This document shows, piece by piece, positions 33,245 to 44,601 of a stretch of 64,000 nt of DNA (the stretch's first letter is position 1; every line of letters starts with the position of its first letter). Position numbers and translations under genes: made by a program. Source of the stretch: Aquatica leii (taxonomy: Eukaryota; Arthropoda; Insecta; Coleoptera; Lampyridae); contig CM069434.1 in assembly GCA_035610365.1 (NCBI GenBank), forward strand, positions 31,706,238 through 31,770,237, read 5' to 3'. The notes beneath the pieces were generated by a model. That model saw only the letters and a program-made list of their open reading frames with translations. It searched no databases and was not told the origin of the DNA.

Positions 33245-33960
33245 AACCAAAACTTATTCTACCTTTTGTTTCTAACATAAGTGACAAAATTAGAAGAATA
33301 CTAAGTAAACATAAGACAAAAGTAGCTTATAATACTACTACTAAAATTAAAAATTTGTTGAATCATATAAAAGACAAAATGCCTCATAACACCTGTGGAG
33401 TGTACCAAGTTCCATGCACCTGTGGCAAGGTATATATTGGCGAAACTGGTAGAACTATAGATACCAGATTAAAATAACATAAAAGACATCTTTGTTTAAT
33501 ACAACCTACTAAGTCTGCCATTGCCGAACATGCACTTGACACTCTTCATGATATAAACTTTGAGAAAACTAAAACAATTTCTAAAACAAAGAACTGAAAA
33601 TCAAGAAAGATTAGAGAAGCTATTGAAATTATCAAACATCCTAACAATTTCAATAGAGACAGTGGTTACGAACTTTCTGACACATGGTTACCTGTTATTT
33701 CTTAATCTTAATTTGTTCACCATTGACACTTAAGCTACGTCTAGAGTTTTTATGGTGGTTTTCCTTTAGACCTTCGAGCAAATGCTGTAGCTAAATAACT
33801 TGCGCTTATTATCTAGTTCCCTTATTTTTATGGTTTTTAGTTACCTTAGTTTTTACAATTGTCAAATTAATTTAATTTTGCCTGACGAAAAACTTAGACC
33901 AAGTTCGAAAACTCGCATTTATATTATTCTAAATAAATAATACACCATTTACCCTAAAAA
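33245..33960 (+). pseudogene. Penelope-like element fragment: GIY-YIG endonuclease and 3' end
   Basis: The plus strand reads VAYNTTTKIKNLLNHIK, then CGVYQVPCTCGKVYIGETGR, the core of a GIY-YIG nuclease, then NFNRDSGYELSDTWLPVI, the family's usual C-terminus, and stops at about 33706. Penelope elements encode a reverse transcriptase followed by this nuclease; here only the last part remains. One in-frame TAA follows TIDTRLK and a TGA follows SKTKN. The trailing DNA to about 33960 contains a structured motif at 33881-33915 shared with the fragment at 41440-42110. Confidence 0.75.
33881..33915 (+). ncRNA. Hammerhead-like RNA motif of a Penelope element
   Basis: The sequence is CCTGACGA, AA, stem AACTT-agacc-AAGTT, then CGAAAA. 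It has the CUGAnGA box, helix and GAAA order of hammerhead ribozymes, which are known in Penelope terminal repeats. The related motif at 41455-41488 has a T:A pair replaced by G:C in the same stem. Helices I and III and the cleavage site were not established. Confidence 0.4.
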
Positions 33961-34189
33961 TATTTTGATAGATAAAAGAAGTTCCTTATTAATTTTATTT
34001 AAAATAGAAATAAGTATACCTAAAATGCATTTAAAAAAATAATAAATTATATATTTCTTTTATTATTAAAAAAAACCATTAAAATTCAAAAAAAAAGCAA
34101 TGTATTTAGTCTTTTATCAGGTTCCCGCAAGGGCATGTTAATTGTAAGGACATGGCTACGAATAAACGGACAATTCTAAACAATAAATT

Positions 34190-36009
34190 ATGGAATTACA
34201 CACGACAAAAATGAATATTACCGCGCAGGGGAGGGATACCTCAGGGCCGGCAAGGGAGGTGGAAACTCCCGGGTCGTTATTCAGAGACCCTGTTTTCGAG
34301 GTAGGCAACCAGGCTTCGAAAATTAGTACCTCTACTGGAAGAGAAACAAAAAATACACGCCATGAAAGGAGCTTCTCATGGGGTGGAGAAAAAAAAAAGA
34401 AAAACGACAGATCTGTCTACTCAAGACGCAATAATATACCGAAGAAGGCCAAATGTAGCAGTTATGGAAATTATAGATACCATAGAAGCAATACAGTCAA
34501 CCTATAATACTTTAATAAAAAACGTTTCGACGAATACCAAGAATGAATTAAAAACGGTTATAGATAGGCTAGGAAAAAAAATCGAATATTTCAATAAAAC
34601 AACAATCCAAAACTACCTAGCACAGGAACGATGGGAGAAAACAGAAAAAATAACGATAGAAAATGAGTCACAAACGGACGCATGGAAAGCACACAGCAAA
34701 GAAACGAAAGAAATTGCCATACAAACGACGCAATGGACAGCAGAAGGAAAAGAGATGATAGACAGCGTAGAGAATGTAAACACATACGAAGAATGGAAAC
34801 AAGTAGCCGAGGAAGAATGGGGAGATAGTGCTTATGTACACACAAAAATAGTAGAAGGACACCCACTACAAGAAACTACAGGAACAAGTACACTATGGGT
34901 AACAGAAAAAGAAGTAGAAGAAAATACTGGACTACAATTAATGATAGAAAAAGTATATCCAGAAATAAACAAAGGAAAAGAGGAAATAGAAACCATGGAG
35001 AGAGAAACCAAAACGAAAACAAAAAATAACACCAACATAAAAAAAAATTAAAATAATTAGAATTATATATCAAGACCAAGAGGAGGACGTATGGAAAAAG
35101 CTAGAAACAATAAAATCTGAAACGGAGGAGGACGAAAAAATAATGTTACACAAACTAAAAACGATGAGCGTAAACATACTAAGAAAAATGGCAGAGTGTA
35201 TATTCAAAACAAAAAAAACAAGAATAAACATAATAGTACCAAAGGATACCCAAACACAACAAAGTATAGCTAAGCAAGACAACCAAAAGAAGACCTACGC
35301 GTTAGTTGTAGAACAAAAAGGAAAAAAATACGAAGAACTAGTAACAAGAATGAGAACGCAGTTAAAAGATAAAGAAGAAACCGAAAAAATACAAACCATA
35401 AGGAGCACCAAAGAAGGAAAATTATTAATAACGATAGATAAAAATGAAAAGGCACTAAACAGAATAAAAGAAGAATTAGAAAAAGGAAACAAAGAAGTTA
35501 ACGTGAGAAAACTCGGAGAGAGAGTAAAAACAAAAAATCTGATTATTAGAGGAATGGATGTAATGACGACAACAAAAGATATAGAAGAAGCAATAAAACA
35601 ATATGGCAGTGTAGAAAACTTAAAAATAGGGGAGTTTAGGCCGAATAGAAATTACACAAAAACGGTCACAATTCGAGTTCCAGAAAACGAAGCTAATAAA
35701 ATGATTCAAAAAAAGAAAATCAGAATAGCAATGTCGCAATGCAGCCTAGAAGAGCAACAACAAGCCGTCAGATGCTACAGATGTTGGGAGTATGGGCACA
35801 ATGCCAAAGACTGTAAGGGAAATTTTAGGACAAAATTATGCCACAAATGCGGAAAAGAAGGGCATGAATACAAGGAATGCCAAGAAGAAGAATACTGCCC
35901 ACTATGCGAGAAGGAGGGTCACAGTGCCGGTAGAGGGAATTGCGCAAGCTGGAGAAATTATATAAAGAAAGCTCGAAAACAAAGCAAGGAGATGGGCGAA
36001 AAGACTTAG
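34190..36009 (+). pseudogene. LINE ORF1: gag-like protein with three zinc knuckles, frameshifted
   Basis: Reading starts at ATG 34190. A frameshift in the poly(A) run near 34390 moves it into the 34362-35051 frame, which is Lys/Glu/Thr-rich. A second shift after 35051 leads into 35143-36009. The last part has RNLIIRGMD-like text (KTKNLIIRGMDVMTTTKDI), an RNA-recognition-type fold. Three cysteine knuckles follow: CYRCWEYGHNAKDC, CHKCGKEGHEYKEC and CPLCEKEGHSAGRGNC. Such proteins bind element RNA and form the RNP. The two shifts would prevent a full product of about 600 residues. Confidence 0.75.
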
Positions 36010-36249
36010 AACTAACTGCAGATAAAGAACTTGTGATATATATAAACTGTGATATAAATGTTGTGACGTCCAGAATCTACGAAAATAAACTGTGATATTT
36101 TTTACATATTTTATTTATACATATATATACATATATCGATTTATTTATTTGTCTACACGCTTATACGTATATCTACAAATTTTGTGATATCTATACAAAA
36201 CATATATACATATATATTTTTCTATTTCTTCTACTTCATTTATAAAACA
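36010..36249 (+). other. ORF1-ORF2 spacer
   Basis: AT-rich DNA with tatacatatata simple repeats and several tgtgatat words. It may act in re-initiation of translation, but nothing in it is diagnostic. Confidence 0.35.
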
Positions 36250-39200
36250 ATGAAAAAGGATAATGAAAAGGTAACATGCACTACACAAATAATTAAAAAA
36301 ACAGAAAAAAGGAAAAAAAATTGAAGTAGAAGTAAGAAATATAAAAAAGAAAAAGCAAGGCAAAATAAAAATTGGAACATGGAATATAAGATCAATGATA
36401 CAACCAGGAAAAATAAGAGATATTGTACAAACTTTAGAAAAATATAAAATAGATATCATAGCAATACAAGAACTGAGATGGGCAGAAGAAGGTGAGATAA
36501 ACAAGAGTGACTACACGATATTTTGGAGCGGAGTAAAAAAACAAGGTAACAATGGAACAGGGTTTATAGTAACCCAAAAGCAAATGAAAAATATTATAAA
36601 ATTTGAAGCTATAAATGACAGAATATCGAAGCTTAGAATAAGAGGACAAATAAGTAATACCACCCTCATATGTGTATATGCACCAACAGAAGTAGATACA
36701 AATGAGAAAAAAGATTTTTATGAAAAACTTATAAGAGAATGCGAGAAAACTCCAAAATATGATACTCTAATAATATTAGGAGATCTGAATGCGCAAGTAG
36801 GAAAAGAAGATCACATAAAAACTGTAGCGGGAAAAAACACAATACACGAAAAAACTAACGACAATGGAAACAGAATCTGTAATCTAGCAGCTGCAATGAA
36901 TTTATACTTAGCAAGTACTAAATTTCTCCACCCAACCAAACATAAAATCACATGGAATCACCCAAATCATGTAACAAAAAGTCAAATTGACTATGTCTTA
37001 ATAACAAAAAAACGATTAAAAAACATAGAAAATATTAGATCGTACAGAGGAGCTACTGCAGACACAGATCATGTTCTAGTAATTGCAACCATGAAAGAAA
37101 AGAAAAGTATAGCACAAGACAACGTTAAAAACAAGATGAAGAGCAGATGGAATACAGAAAAAATTAAAGACGTAAAGATACAACAAGAACTACAAAAAGG
37201 TATAACACAAAAACTCCAACAAAAAAGAGATGATGAGCATACAAAAGTAAAAATGGAATAGAAGAGGAATGGTATAACATAAGAACAAGTATTTTAGTGA
37301 CAGCGGAAGAATGGATAGGTGGAAAAAAATGGATAAGAATAAAGAATGGTACGATCAAGAATGTGAAGAAGCATGCAAAACAAAAAATGAAAAATTGATA
37401 AAATGACTGCAAACAAAAACAGAAGAAGACAAACAATTATATAAAGAAGCAAACGCAATAGCAAGAAATAGATGCAAAAGAAAAAAAAGGGAATGGAACG
37501 AAAATAAGATTAAAAATACAAGAAGAATATAAAAACAGAAATACAAAAATGTTTTATCAAAGAATAAGGCAAGAAAAGAGAATATATAAAATAAAACCAA
37601 GAGGTTTCAAAGATGAAAAAGACGTGACGTCTATACACAAACTGAAATACAACAAATATGGAGAAACTACTTTGAAAAGCTATTCAGTAGCGAAACACAG
37701 ACAAATATAAATACACCAACAAATACAACAGTAGACTTAAAAATACACAAACCAACTCTAGAGGAGGTGAAAAGAGCAATAGAAAATTTAAAAAATAACA
37801 AGGCAGCCGGAAGTGATAACGTAATTGCGGAGTTCATCAAAAACGGAGGTGAAAAACTACATAAGAAAATACAAGAATTAGTAAGTCAAATATGGAGGAA
37901 AGAATATATGCCAGAAGAATGGAGAAAAGGAATAATAACAACAATACACAAAAAAGGAGATATGGAACAGTGTGAGAATTACCGAGGAATACAGCTGTTA
38001 AATGTAACCTACAAGGTACTCTCAAAATTAATCAAAAATAAATTACAAGAATATGCAGATACTAAAATAGAAGATTACCAACAATTATTCAGGCCGGGGA
38101 GATCAACAACGGATGCAATATATATATTACCACAAATATTGGAAAAAGCTAATGAATATGACATAACACTACACATATTATTCATAGACTTCAAGCAAGC
38201 ATTTGATAAAATAATACGAGCTAACATACCGACAGAAATGAAAAAAATGGAAATACCACAAAAGTTAATAAACGTAGTCAAAATGACAATAGAGGACACA
38301 ACGGCAGTAGTGAAGGTGGGAAATATAACAACAAAAAGCTTTGAAGTAAAAGAAGGAGTAAAGCAAGGGGATACTCTATCAGCTTTAATATTCAATATAG
38401 TGCTAGACAATGCAATTAAAAGAACAAAAATAGAAGGTACAATAAACGTCAAAAACACACAAATTATTGCTTACGCCGATGACGTAGTAATCATAAGTAG
38501 AACTAAAATAGGAATGATAGATGCTGCCATAAAAATAGACGAGGAAACAAAAAAAATTGGGTTAAGAATCAACGGAGAGAAAACCAAATACTTAAAATAT
38601 AGTAATAGTAACAATGAAAAATTTATAAAAGTAGGAAATCATAAAATAGAAAGTGTGCAAAAATTCAAATACTTAGGCACCATTATATACAACAGAAAAA
38701 ATAAAGATAATGACAAACCAAACAAAGAATACAAGAGGGATACAGAAGCTACTACGCAAATAAAAATATATTAACAGTAAACATTTAAGCATAAATGCTA
38801 AAATCCAGATTTATAAGACTTTGATAAGACCAGTAGTAGTATATGCGTCAGAGACATGGACAATGACAAAAAAAGAAGAGGAGGAATTAAGAATTTTTGA
38901 AAGAAAAATAACAAGGCAAATTCTGGGACCAATCAACACGGGAGAGAACGAATATAGACCAAGAATGAATTTCGAGATAAGAGACCAAATGAAAGGTGAG
39001 GACATCGTTAACTATATAAAATCACAACGAATAAAATGGTTAGGCCACGTAATGAGAAAGGATAAAACGAAAACAATAAGAATAGTAACTAAATGGAAAC
39101 CAACAGAAAACAGAAAGAGAGGCAAGCCGAAGATCAGATGGATAGACGATGTTGTAGACGACCTAAAAACGTTAGAAATAAAAAACTGGAAAGTAAAATG

Positions 39201-39264
39201 CCATAACAGAACGGAATGGTCTAGAATCGCAGAAGAAGCAAAGAATAGCAAAAAATTAATATAA
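36250..39264 (+). pseudogene. LINE ORF2: endonuclease and reverse transcriptase, lightly damaged
   Basis: Probable start at ATG 36250, with a frameshift at a poly(A) run near 36315. The endonuclease (36368-37100) shows KIGTWNIRSMIQPGK, AIQELRW, TLIILGDLNAQVGKE and SQIDYVLI, and ends with TDHVLVIATM; catalytic Asn, Glu, Asp and His are present. Frame changes occur near 37261-37760. The reverse transcriptase (37767-38774) carries NYRGIQLLNVTYKVLSKLI, LFIDFKQAFDKI, GVKQGDTLSALIFNIVL and the catalytic IIAYADDVVII block. The C-terminal frame (38821-39264) has VVYASETWTMTKKEEEELR, IKWLGHVMRK and GKPKIRWIDDV. Only about five frame changes separate it from an intact protein. Confidence 0.8.
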
Positions 39265-39381
39265 ATAAAAAAAAATAAGACAATCGGGAACTAATCCATC
39301 CCAAATAACGGATTAAGAAAGCTGAAAAGCAGACATAACTGCACGCGGTTAAAGTTCTGGTTATATATATATTTCTTTTAT

Positions 39382-39824
39382 ATTTGTAATTGTTTGGTAA
39401 CATCTGTTTTATTGTTTAATTAAATATCATATCTTATATTAAACAAATAATAAGTTTTGTATCATTGCTAATAATTAAAATTAGTTTGAAACTTTTAAAA
39501 TGGATACAAGAATAATATTTCATTTTTTAATGACATGTAATTATTTAGATAGTCTATTAGTAATAATTATTTTTACAAAGTTTCACTGCAAAAGTCACAT
39601 ATATTATCTGTTTTCTGCCATGCATTGCATTTAGTACTTTACAATTTGTACCTATACATCAAGTAAAACCGAGAGAAAGTGAATCAAAGACTTTATCTTT
39701 GGTTCATTACTCAAACAAGCATCAAATAGTTAACATCATTAAATTTATTATTGCAGTTTTAGTGGTTTTTGTTATAATAACATAAGTGAAATTGTGCTAG
39801 TTATTTATTTAAAAAAAAAACACG
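39382..39824 (+). promoter_or_regulatory. Possible promoter and 5' UTR of the exon at 39825
   Basis: No gene is seen. About 120 bp upstream of the ATG, ggttcattactc contains a TCATT-like initiator word with tttatctttgg before it. That is weak support for a transcription start near 39700. The stretch is otherwise AT-rich. Confidence 0.25.
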
Positions 39825-39891
39825 ATGTTTGCACAATTGTTTATCTTGACGATATCTGCATATGTGGTTTTTGGTGATACAAATAAAGTTC
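39825..39891 (+). CDS. Candidate first coding exon of a secreted host protein
   Basis: ATG 39825 opens a 22-codon stretch, MFAQLFILTISAYVVFGDTN then KV, that ends at a consensus donor, c|gtaagt (39892). A hydrophobic core LFILTISAYVVFG with a likely cleavage after Gly is a textbook short signal peptide. The exon ends in phase 1. Small secreted insect proteins (odorant-binding, chemosensory, antimicrobial) often have such a first exon. The rest of the gene is not securely identified. The only phase-compatible open continuation I see is 41099-41316. This is the one candidate host gene in the window; it could also be chance in AT-rich DNA. Confidence 0.45.
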
Positions 39892-41098
39892 GTAAGTATT
39901 CATTTTCTGTTATAAAATTTATATATCTACTTTCTCCTATGCATTTTCAAATGCAAGTAAAAATTATGCGCTAGAAAGTTTTTTTAAAACAAAGACAGCC
40001 GCTTAAATATCTTTATTAAATTATGTAACTCAGGTATTTGGGTTATCGACAATTTAATCCATAAATGGTACTTGTTTCTTAAATAATTTAAATATATTAG
40101 TTTCAAAAATAATTTTATTTTTAAAAATGAAATTCACGTGTTAGCATCTACATAATTCTAAATGAAATTACTTAAATACCTAGAAAAAAAAGGTTTTGTA
40201 ATCGTTGGTGTAACACAACATAATAATTATTTATTCAGTTACGTAAACGTATTAATGGACATAAGTGATTCAAAGTAACAAATACAAAAAACTATCTATG
40301 TTTATTTGATATGTAGGGAATCGGTGAAAGCTTCGTTTTTGCAAATTATACCATCCAGATTTACTGTCTGGATTTATTTTTATCTCAATATCTTACAGTA
40401 ATAACATGTAATTATGCACTAAAAACGAAAAATGGCAGATTCTAACATAACATCACATAGATAATTACTTTGGAAATTGTCTGTGCAGTAAAAACATTCT
40501 AATGTTTAAAATCACTTTGTAAGTAAATGCTTTTTTATTTTATAAAAAGATACATGTTTCAAATGATTACATTAAATTTTGCGGTTTCTAAAGCCGTGTT
40601 ATCTTTATTTCAAAACACACTATAAAGACATATATTAAAGTTTTGAAATCAATACAATAAAATTAAATATGGTAATTTGATAGAATAAATTTTTGAAATA
40701 CATTGTTAATGTTGTAAACAAAATTTTACATATACCAAACGATATTATGTATATTAATTAATTTAAAAAACAAACAATAATTTTCTTTAGCTATTGTGGT
40801 AATTGATTAAAATTCTTTGTATCTACATCTGTTTTTTCAAAGAAAGCAATGTGTAATCAAATAGAGCAAGGTATGTATAATAGCAAATGTGAGAGTTTAT
40901 TGAAAATCAAATAATTTTTGTACGGTACACAACACGACCTGAGCTTTGGTGTCAGTGTAGCAAAAAATAGTTTTTAGTTTGTCTAGCACAAAGTTCTAGA
41001 TACCAAAAACGCAGATGTACAGTCAAACTTGATTAAAACAAGATTATACGTTTCTTCTAATTAGCATAGTTATATAATATCTGTCTTTATACCTTTAG
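39892..41098 (+). other. Putative intron / AT-rich DNA
   Basis: If the exon at 39825 is real, this is its first intron. No repeat or transposon protein is recognised. Confidence 0.3.
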
Positions 41099-41316
41099 AT
41101 AATTTATTATTGAAACAAACATTGCAGAAATTCTACAAATTTCTATTTGTAAGGCAAATTTATATCTGTCTACAGAATTTTAAATCTAACCGCCTACTAA
41201 TTCAAACCATTATGATTTTTATTTTTTTTTTAATTTCATACTACCTTTTTATTAAAATTATAGATCGGTTGAAAATAGCAATGAGACTTAACAGAAGCTT
41301 ATCAAAAGTCAACTGA
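41099..41316 (+). CDS. Possible second exon joined to 39825-39891
   Basis: A splice-acceptor-like atacctttag ends at 41098. The following 72 codons are open in the phase required by the exon at 39825 and stop at TGA 41314. The protein would be Lys/Leu/Phe-rich with a membrane-like segment (MIFIFFLISYYLFIKII). No family is recognised. Composition matches random AT-rich DNA, so the pairing is tentative. A shorter alternative exon, caatgtgtaatc onward at about 40849 with a gtatgt donor, is also phase-compatible. Confidence 0.2.
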
Positions 41317-41439
41317 TTAAAAACAATGTCGGTAACGTCCCGACAAACAAATAATCACGTTAAAAATTTTATTTTGTTTTTTGAACTGTGTAACTAAAAC
41401 CGTCTAGTTATAATAAAATTATTTCTTTGGTATTATATA

Positions 41440-42110
41440 TATTAAAAACTCACAACCTTTCGAACGTGGTCTACGTTCTTCTTCAGGTGACAAATTATAA
41501 AATGACAATTATAAAACTAAGGTAACTAGAAGAAACAAATGTTCGGAAAACTTGATAAATGTTGTAAGTTCTTTTAGCTATAGCATTTGCTCGAGGTCTA
41601 AAGAAAAACCGCCATTAAAAATGCTAAACGTAAAGTGTTTAGAGCATATTCGGCAATAATATATTTAGAAGGATGAAGTAAACGATGATGTCTTTTGCGT
41701 TCTTTTAGTCTAGTTTCAATAGCTCTACCAGTTCCTCTAATATATACCTTGCCACAAGCGCATGGAACTTTGCCTTTTACCGGACTTAACAAATTTTTAA
41801 TTTTTGTGGTAGTATTATAAGCAACTTTAATATCATGTTTCTTCAGTATTCTTCCAATTCTGTTACTTATATTGACAACAAAAAGTAGAACAGCAAAATT
41901 GTTGCTTATAGTTGAATCATTTGGTACAGTTGGTCTAGTTTTTGGTCGAAGATACTTTCTAATTTGTTTTTTATTAAAAAGATTTCTTATAAAAACTTTT
42001 TCAATGTAATCTAATTCTTCTGGTAATTTATCTTGATAGCAAATTGTCATCGTATAATGTGCGAATTGTTCCAAATTGCTGAGATGGATGATGATGAGAA
42101 TTTGATTATA
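41440..42110 (-). pseudogene. Penelope-like element fragment: RT tail, GIY-YIG and 3' end
   Basis: The minus strand at 42074-41598 is open for 158 codons. It reads VAYNTTTKIKNLLSPVKGK and then VPCACGKVYIRGTGRAIETR, a GIY-YIG core in which the usual YIG-E is changed to YIRG. The upstream part (FIRNLFNKKQIRKYLRPKTR) is the linker after the reverse transcriptase. The same family as 33245-33960, in the opposite orientation. The terminal part at 41455-41488 has the hammerhead-like motif. The reverse transcriptase is missing. Confidence 0.72.
41455..41488 (-). ncRNA. Hammerhead-like RNA motif (second Penelope copy)
   Basis: The minus strand reads ACCTGAAGAAG, stem AACGT-agacc-ACGTT, then CGAAAGGT. 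The outer ACCT/AGGT can also pair. The stem differs from that at 33881-33915 by a paired change (G:C for T:A), which supports a conserved RNA fold. Confidence 0.4.
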
Positions 42111-42465
42111 CTCAAAATGTAAAAGATAAAAGTCAAATTTAAGAGCAAGGTTAATAACGGCCTAACATACCTCTGAACTTTGTTAACCAAGAAGAACACA
42201 CTATTAAAACCTACCTTTCAGTTGGTAAAGACAATATTCTAAAAACCAAATTTAAAAAAATGACTTGCAAACAAATTAATTGATTAAAGGCTCCGTTAGA
42301 TTTAAACAATTTAACATTTATTACATAGAAGAAATAAAATAAAATTGAAATAAATAAACAAATTTTGACACACAAATTAAATTCATAATAAAACAATCAA
42401 TTACAAAATTTAGTTAAAAAAGAATAAATCAAAATAAATTTTACTAAAACGTAAATTAAATTTAA
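42111..42465. other. No gene recognised
   Basis: AT-rich DNA between two Penelope-derived segments. Confidence 0.4.
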
Positions 42466-43217
42466 AATGATACTAAATAGCAAATAAATTAAACTCAAAG
42501 TCCTTTGCGTTCGCAAAATTAATTAAGTTAAAAAAACGAAACTTAAATAGTTATAATAACAAAAAAAACACAAACAAGTTTAGATTTCTTAATTATCTTA
42601 ATTTAGTTGAAGGTACATTTAATAGTCATTTTAATTTCTCGCTCTAAATTTGATTAACTGTTTTTGATCATAAATCACCAAAATGTGACTTTCAGCCAAA
42701 TATGAAAATCAAGCGTCTGTACGTAAAATCGTAATAGAGGATAATTCACAAACTTAAGTATTTAGTTAACACTTTTTTGCAATTAATAGCAAAAAAAACG
42801 GTATAATTGTTACTTATAAATACTTGGTTCTAATTATGATGTTCGGAAAACGTGCTTTCTTGGTTAGCCTCAATCCCTAGGTAAAATAGTGAAAGATGTT
42901 TTTAAATTTGCTACGATAATTTGATAATTTGGTGCAATCCGTTACGTAGCGAAGATGAATTGCGAAAATAAAAACTAAACTTTCCATGTATAACTATACG
43001 GGAATACTTGGTTGTGTTTGATAAACAACTAAATTTGTTAACTTGAGATTTCACAAACACATTGCTATACAGCAAATCGCTACCTGGGATTTATATAAGC
43101 ATGACACACATTAATGTTTTCCGAGATTAAACTAGAATCCAACTGCTTGATTAACTAAATTTTTTTATATAAAATATACCCGAACCGCCAAAAACAATTT
43201 CAAAAAAACTTCTATAT

Positions 43218-43682
43218 TGTAACGAATTTATTACTTAAAAACTAATTTATTTAAAACGACTAAAACTACGTTTACTTATTATAGAAATATGTATACTTTT
43301 AAATTGACCGAACTACTAAAATCTAATAATAAAAACACTTACACTATAATTTATGTATAACCGTTGTATAACACTTAAGATAAGATTAGATAACGTCCTC
43401 GGATTTGTTTACACTATAAGTCACGTTCACTCGATTCGGTGTACACTGTTATTTATTTAAAACGCCGCGCGTGCTAACGATACGTATTTATTTCAACTTG
43501 ATAATCTTAATACTGCATGCTTTCACATTCCAGCAATAACTGACCTACGATTTCCATCTTCGGCTTTTATAGACATCGGCGAATTCTTCTCGATCGTTCC
43601 TCACTTTTCGCTTTATCTTCTAGAAACTAGATAACAGTTCTAGAAGGCTCTTGCATTTGCAAGTAATTTCTCGGACGTTTCA
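43218..43682. mobile_element. Solo LTR, 465 bp, TSD atat
   Basis: The element starts tgtaacgaat and ends gacgtttca, with TG and CA at the ends, and is flanked by atat at 43214-43217 and 43683-43686. The undisturbed target is visible in the sister copy at about 45340-45355 (cttctatattataaaaatg). This proves an insertion rather than a deletion and gives exact ends. The internal region of the parent retrotransposon was lost, as expected from LTR-LTR recombination. It is not the same sequence as the 1.69-kb LTR at 23713. Confidence 0.85.
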
Positions 43683-43746
43683 ATATTATAAAAATGCGAC
43701 AGACATAAATGCCAAATTAAAACAAAAAGCAATACGACTTCAAACA

Positions 43747-44596
43747 TTAGATACAGCTGCACAGTTTGAACGATAGCAAAATATAAACAAAACTCTTACG
43801 TTCTTTTAATCTGGTAACTATGTTGCGCCCCGTTTGTCCTATGTAAGCCAGCCCATACGAACAAGGGATGTGGTAGATCCCTGGTTCCTCGAGTGGTGCT
43901 TTTGTTTCTTTTGATTTTGAGAAATTGGCGGCTATTTTATTTGTTGCAGTGAAGATTACATTGATATTTTTCCCTCTAACTACTCTGGTTATTTGATCCG
44001 TGCAGCTTTTTATGTAAGGAAGGAAGAAATTTGCCACGGGGTCTTCCTTGTTTGGTTTTTCATTACTGTGTTTGTTAATTGCTTGATATATGTCTGCTTT
44101 TCTGAAACTGTTTTTTATTAAAGCGTTTGTTAGGTGACCTAGCTGGGTCTTTAACGTGTTCGGTTTACTGATCGCCTTGGCTCTGTGTACTAAAGTTTTT
44201 AGAACTGAAAATTTTTCTGCTGGATGATGATGTGATTCGGCGTTGAGGTATCTGTCAGTATGTGTCGGTTTTCTATATACTTGATGCCCGAATTTGTTGT
44301 CCATCTTTCGAGTGACCAGTCCGTCCAAGAACGGAATGCTTTTGTTTGTTTCCCTTTTAGTGGTGAATTTGATGTTGGAATCTAACTGGTTGATGTGATC
44401 CAGAAAGTTGTGTAGTTTTTCTGCTCTATGAGGCCAAATTACAAATGTATTGTCTACATAACGTAGCCAGCATTTTGGTTTGAGGGTAGCGGTTTCTAAT
44501 GCTCTTTCTTCAAAATTCTCCATAAATATGTTGGCGATGACTGGAGAAAGTGGTGATGCCATGGCTGCTCCTTCAATTTGTTCCTATACAATATTG
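43747..44596 (-). pseudogene. Penelope reverse transcriptase C-terminal half plus truncated GIY-YIG (copy A)
   Basis: The minus strand is open for 271 codons from GAAMASPLSPVIANIFMENF. The catalytic block reads WLRYVDNTFVIW, with Asn where active elements have the second Asp. The domain continues through FLDGLVTRKMDNKFGHQVYR to the GIY-YIG core PCSYGLAYIGQTGRNIVTRL. It then runs out of homology after LKERK into a 15-residue unrelated tail. The N-terminal half of the reverse transcriptase is missing at the duplication junction. Confidence 0.8.
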
Positions 44597-44601
44597 TTGA
44601 A

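Larger units (their letters stand above)
34064..39365 (+). mobile_element. Near full-length two-ORF LINE (APE type, CCHC ORF1)
   Basis: The element is about 5.3 kb with a non-coding leader, ORF1 (34190-36009), an AT-rich spacer and ORF2 (about 36250-39264). A 16-bp string, tatatatttcttttat, occurs at 34048-34063 and again at 39366-39381 and is a plausible target duplication. Its low complexity leaves doubt, and the boundaries are set by it alone. Coding damage is limited to a few frameshifts at poly(A) runs, so the insertion is relatively young. The clade is not certain. Confidence 0.65.
42466..44600 (-). mobile_element. Penelope-like element, duplicated copy A (with solo LTR)
   Basis: This segment matches 44602-46262 over its whole length apart from the solo LTR at 43218-43682. 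It consists of about 1.25 kb of 3' sequence (42466-43746, including the solo LTR) and a truncated coding part (43747-44600). Its left end starts atgatactaaatagc, and the same string starts the neighbouring copy at 44602. The junction lies at a gaatga overlap. Both copies share the same defects, so this looks like a local tandem duplication of an already broken element. Confidence 0.75.
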
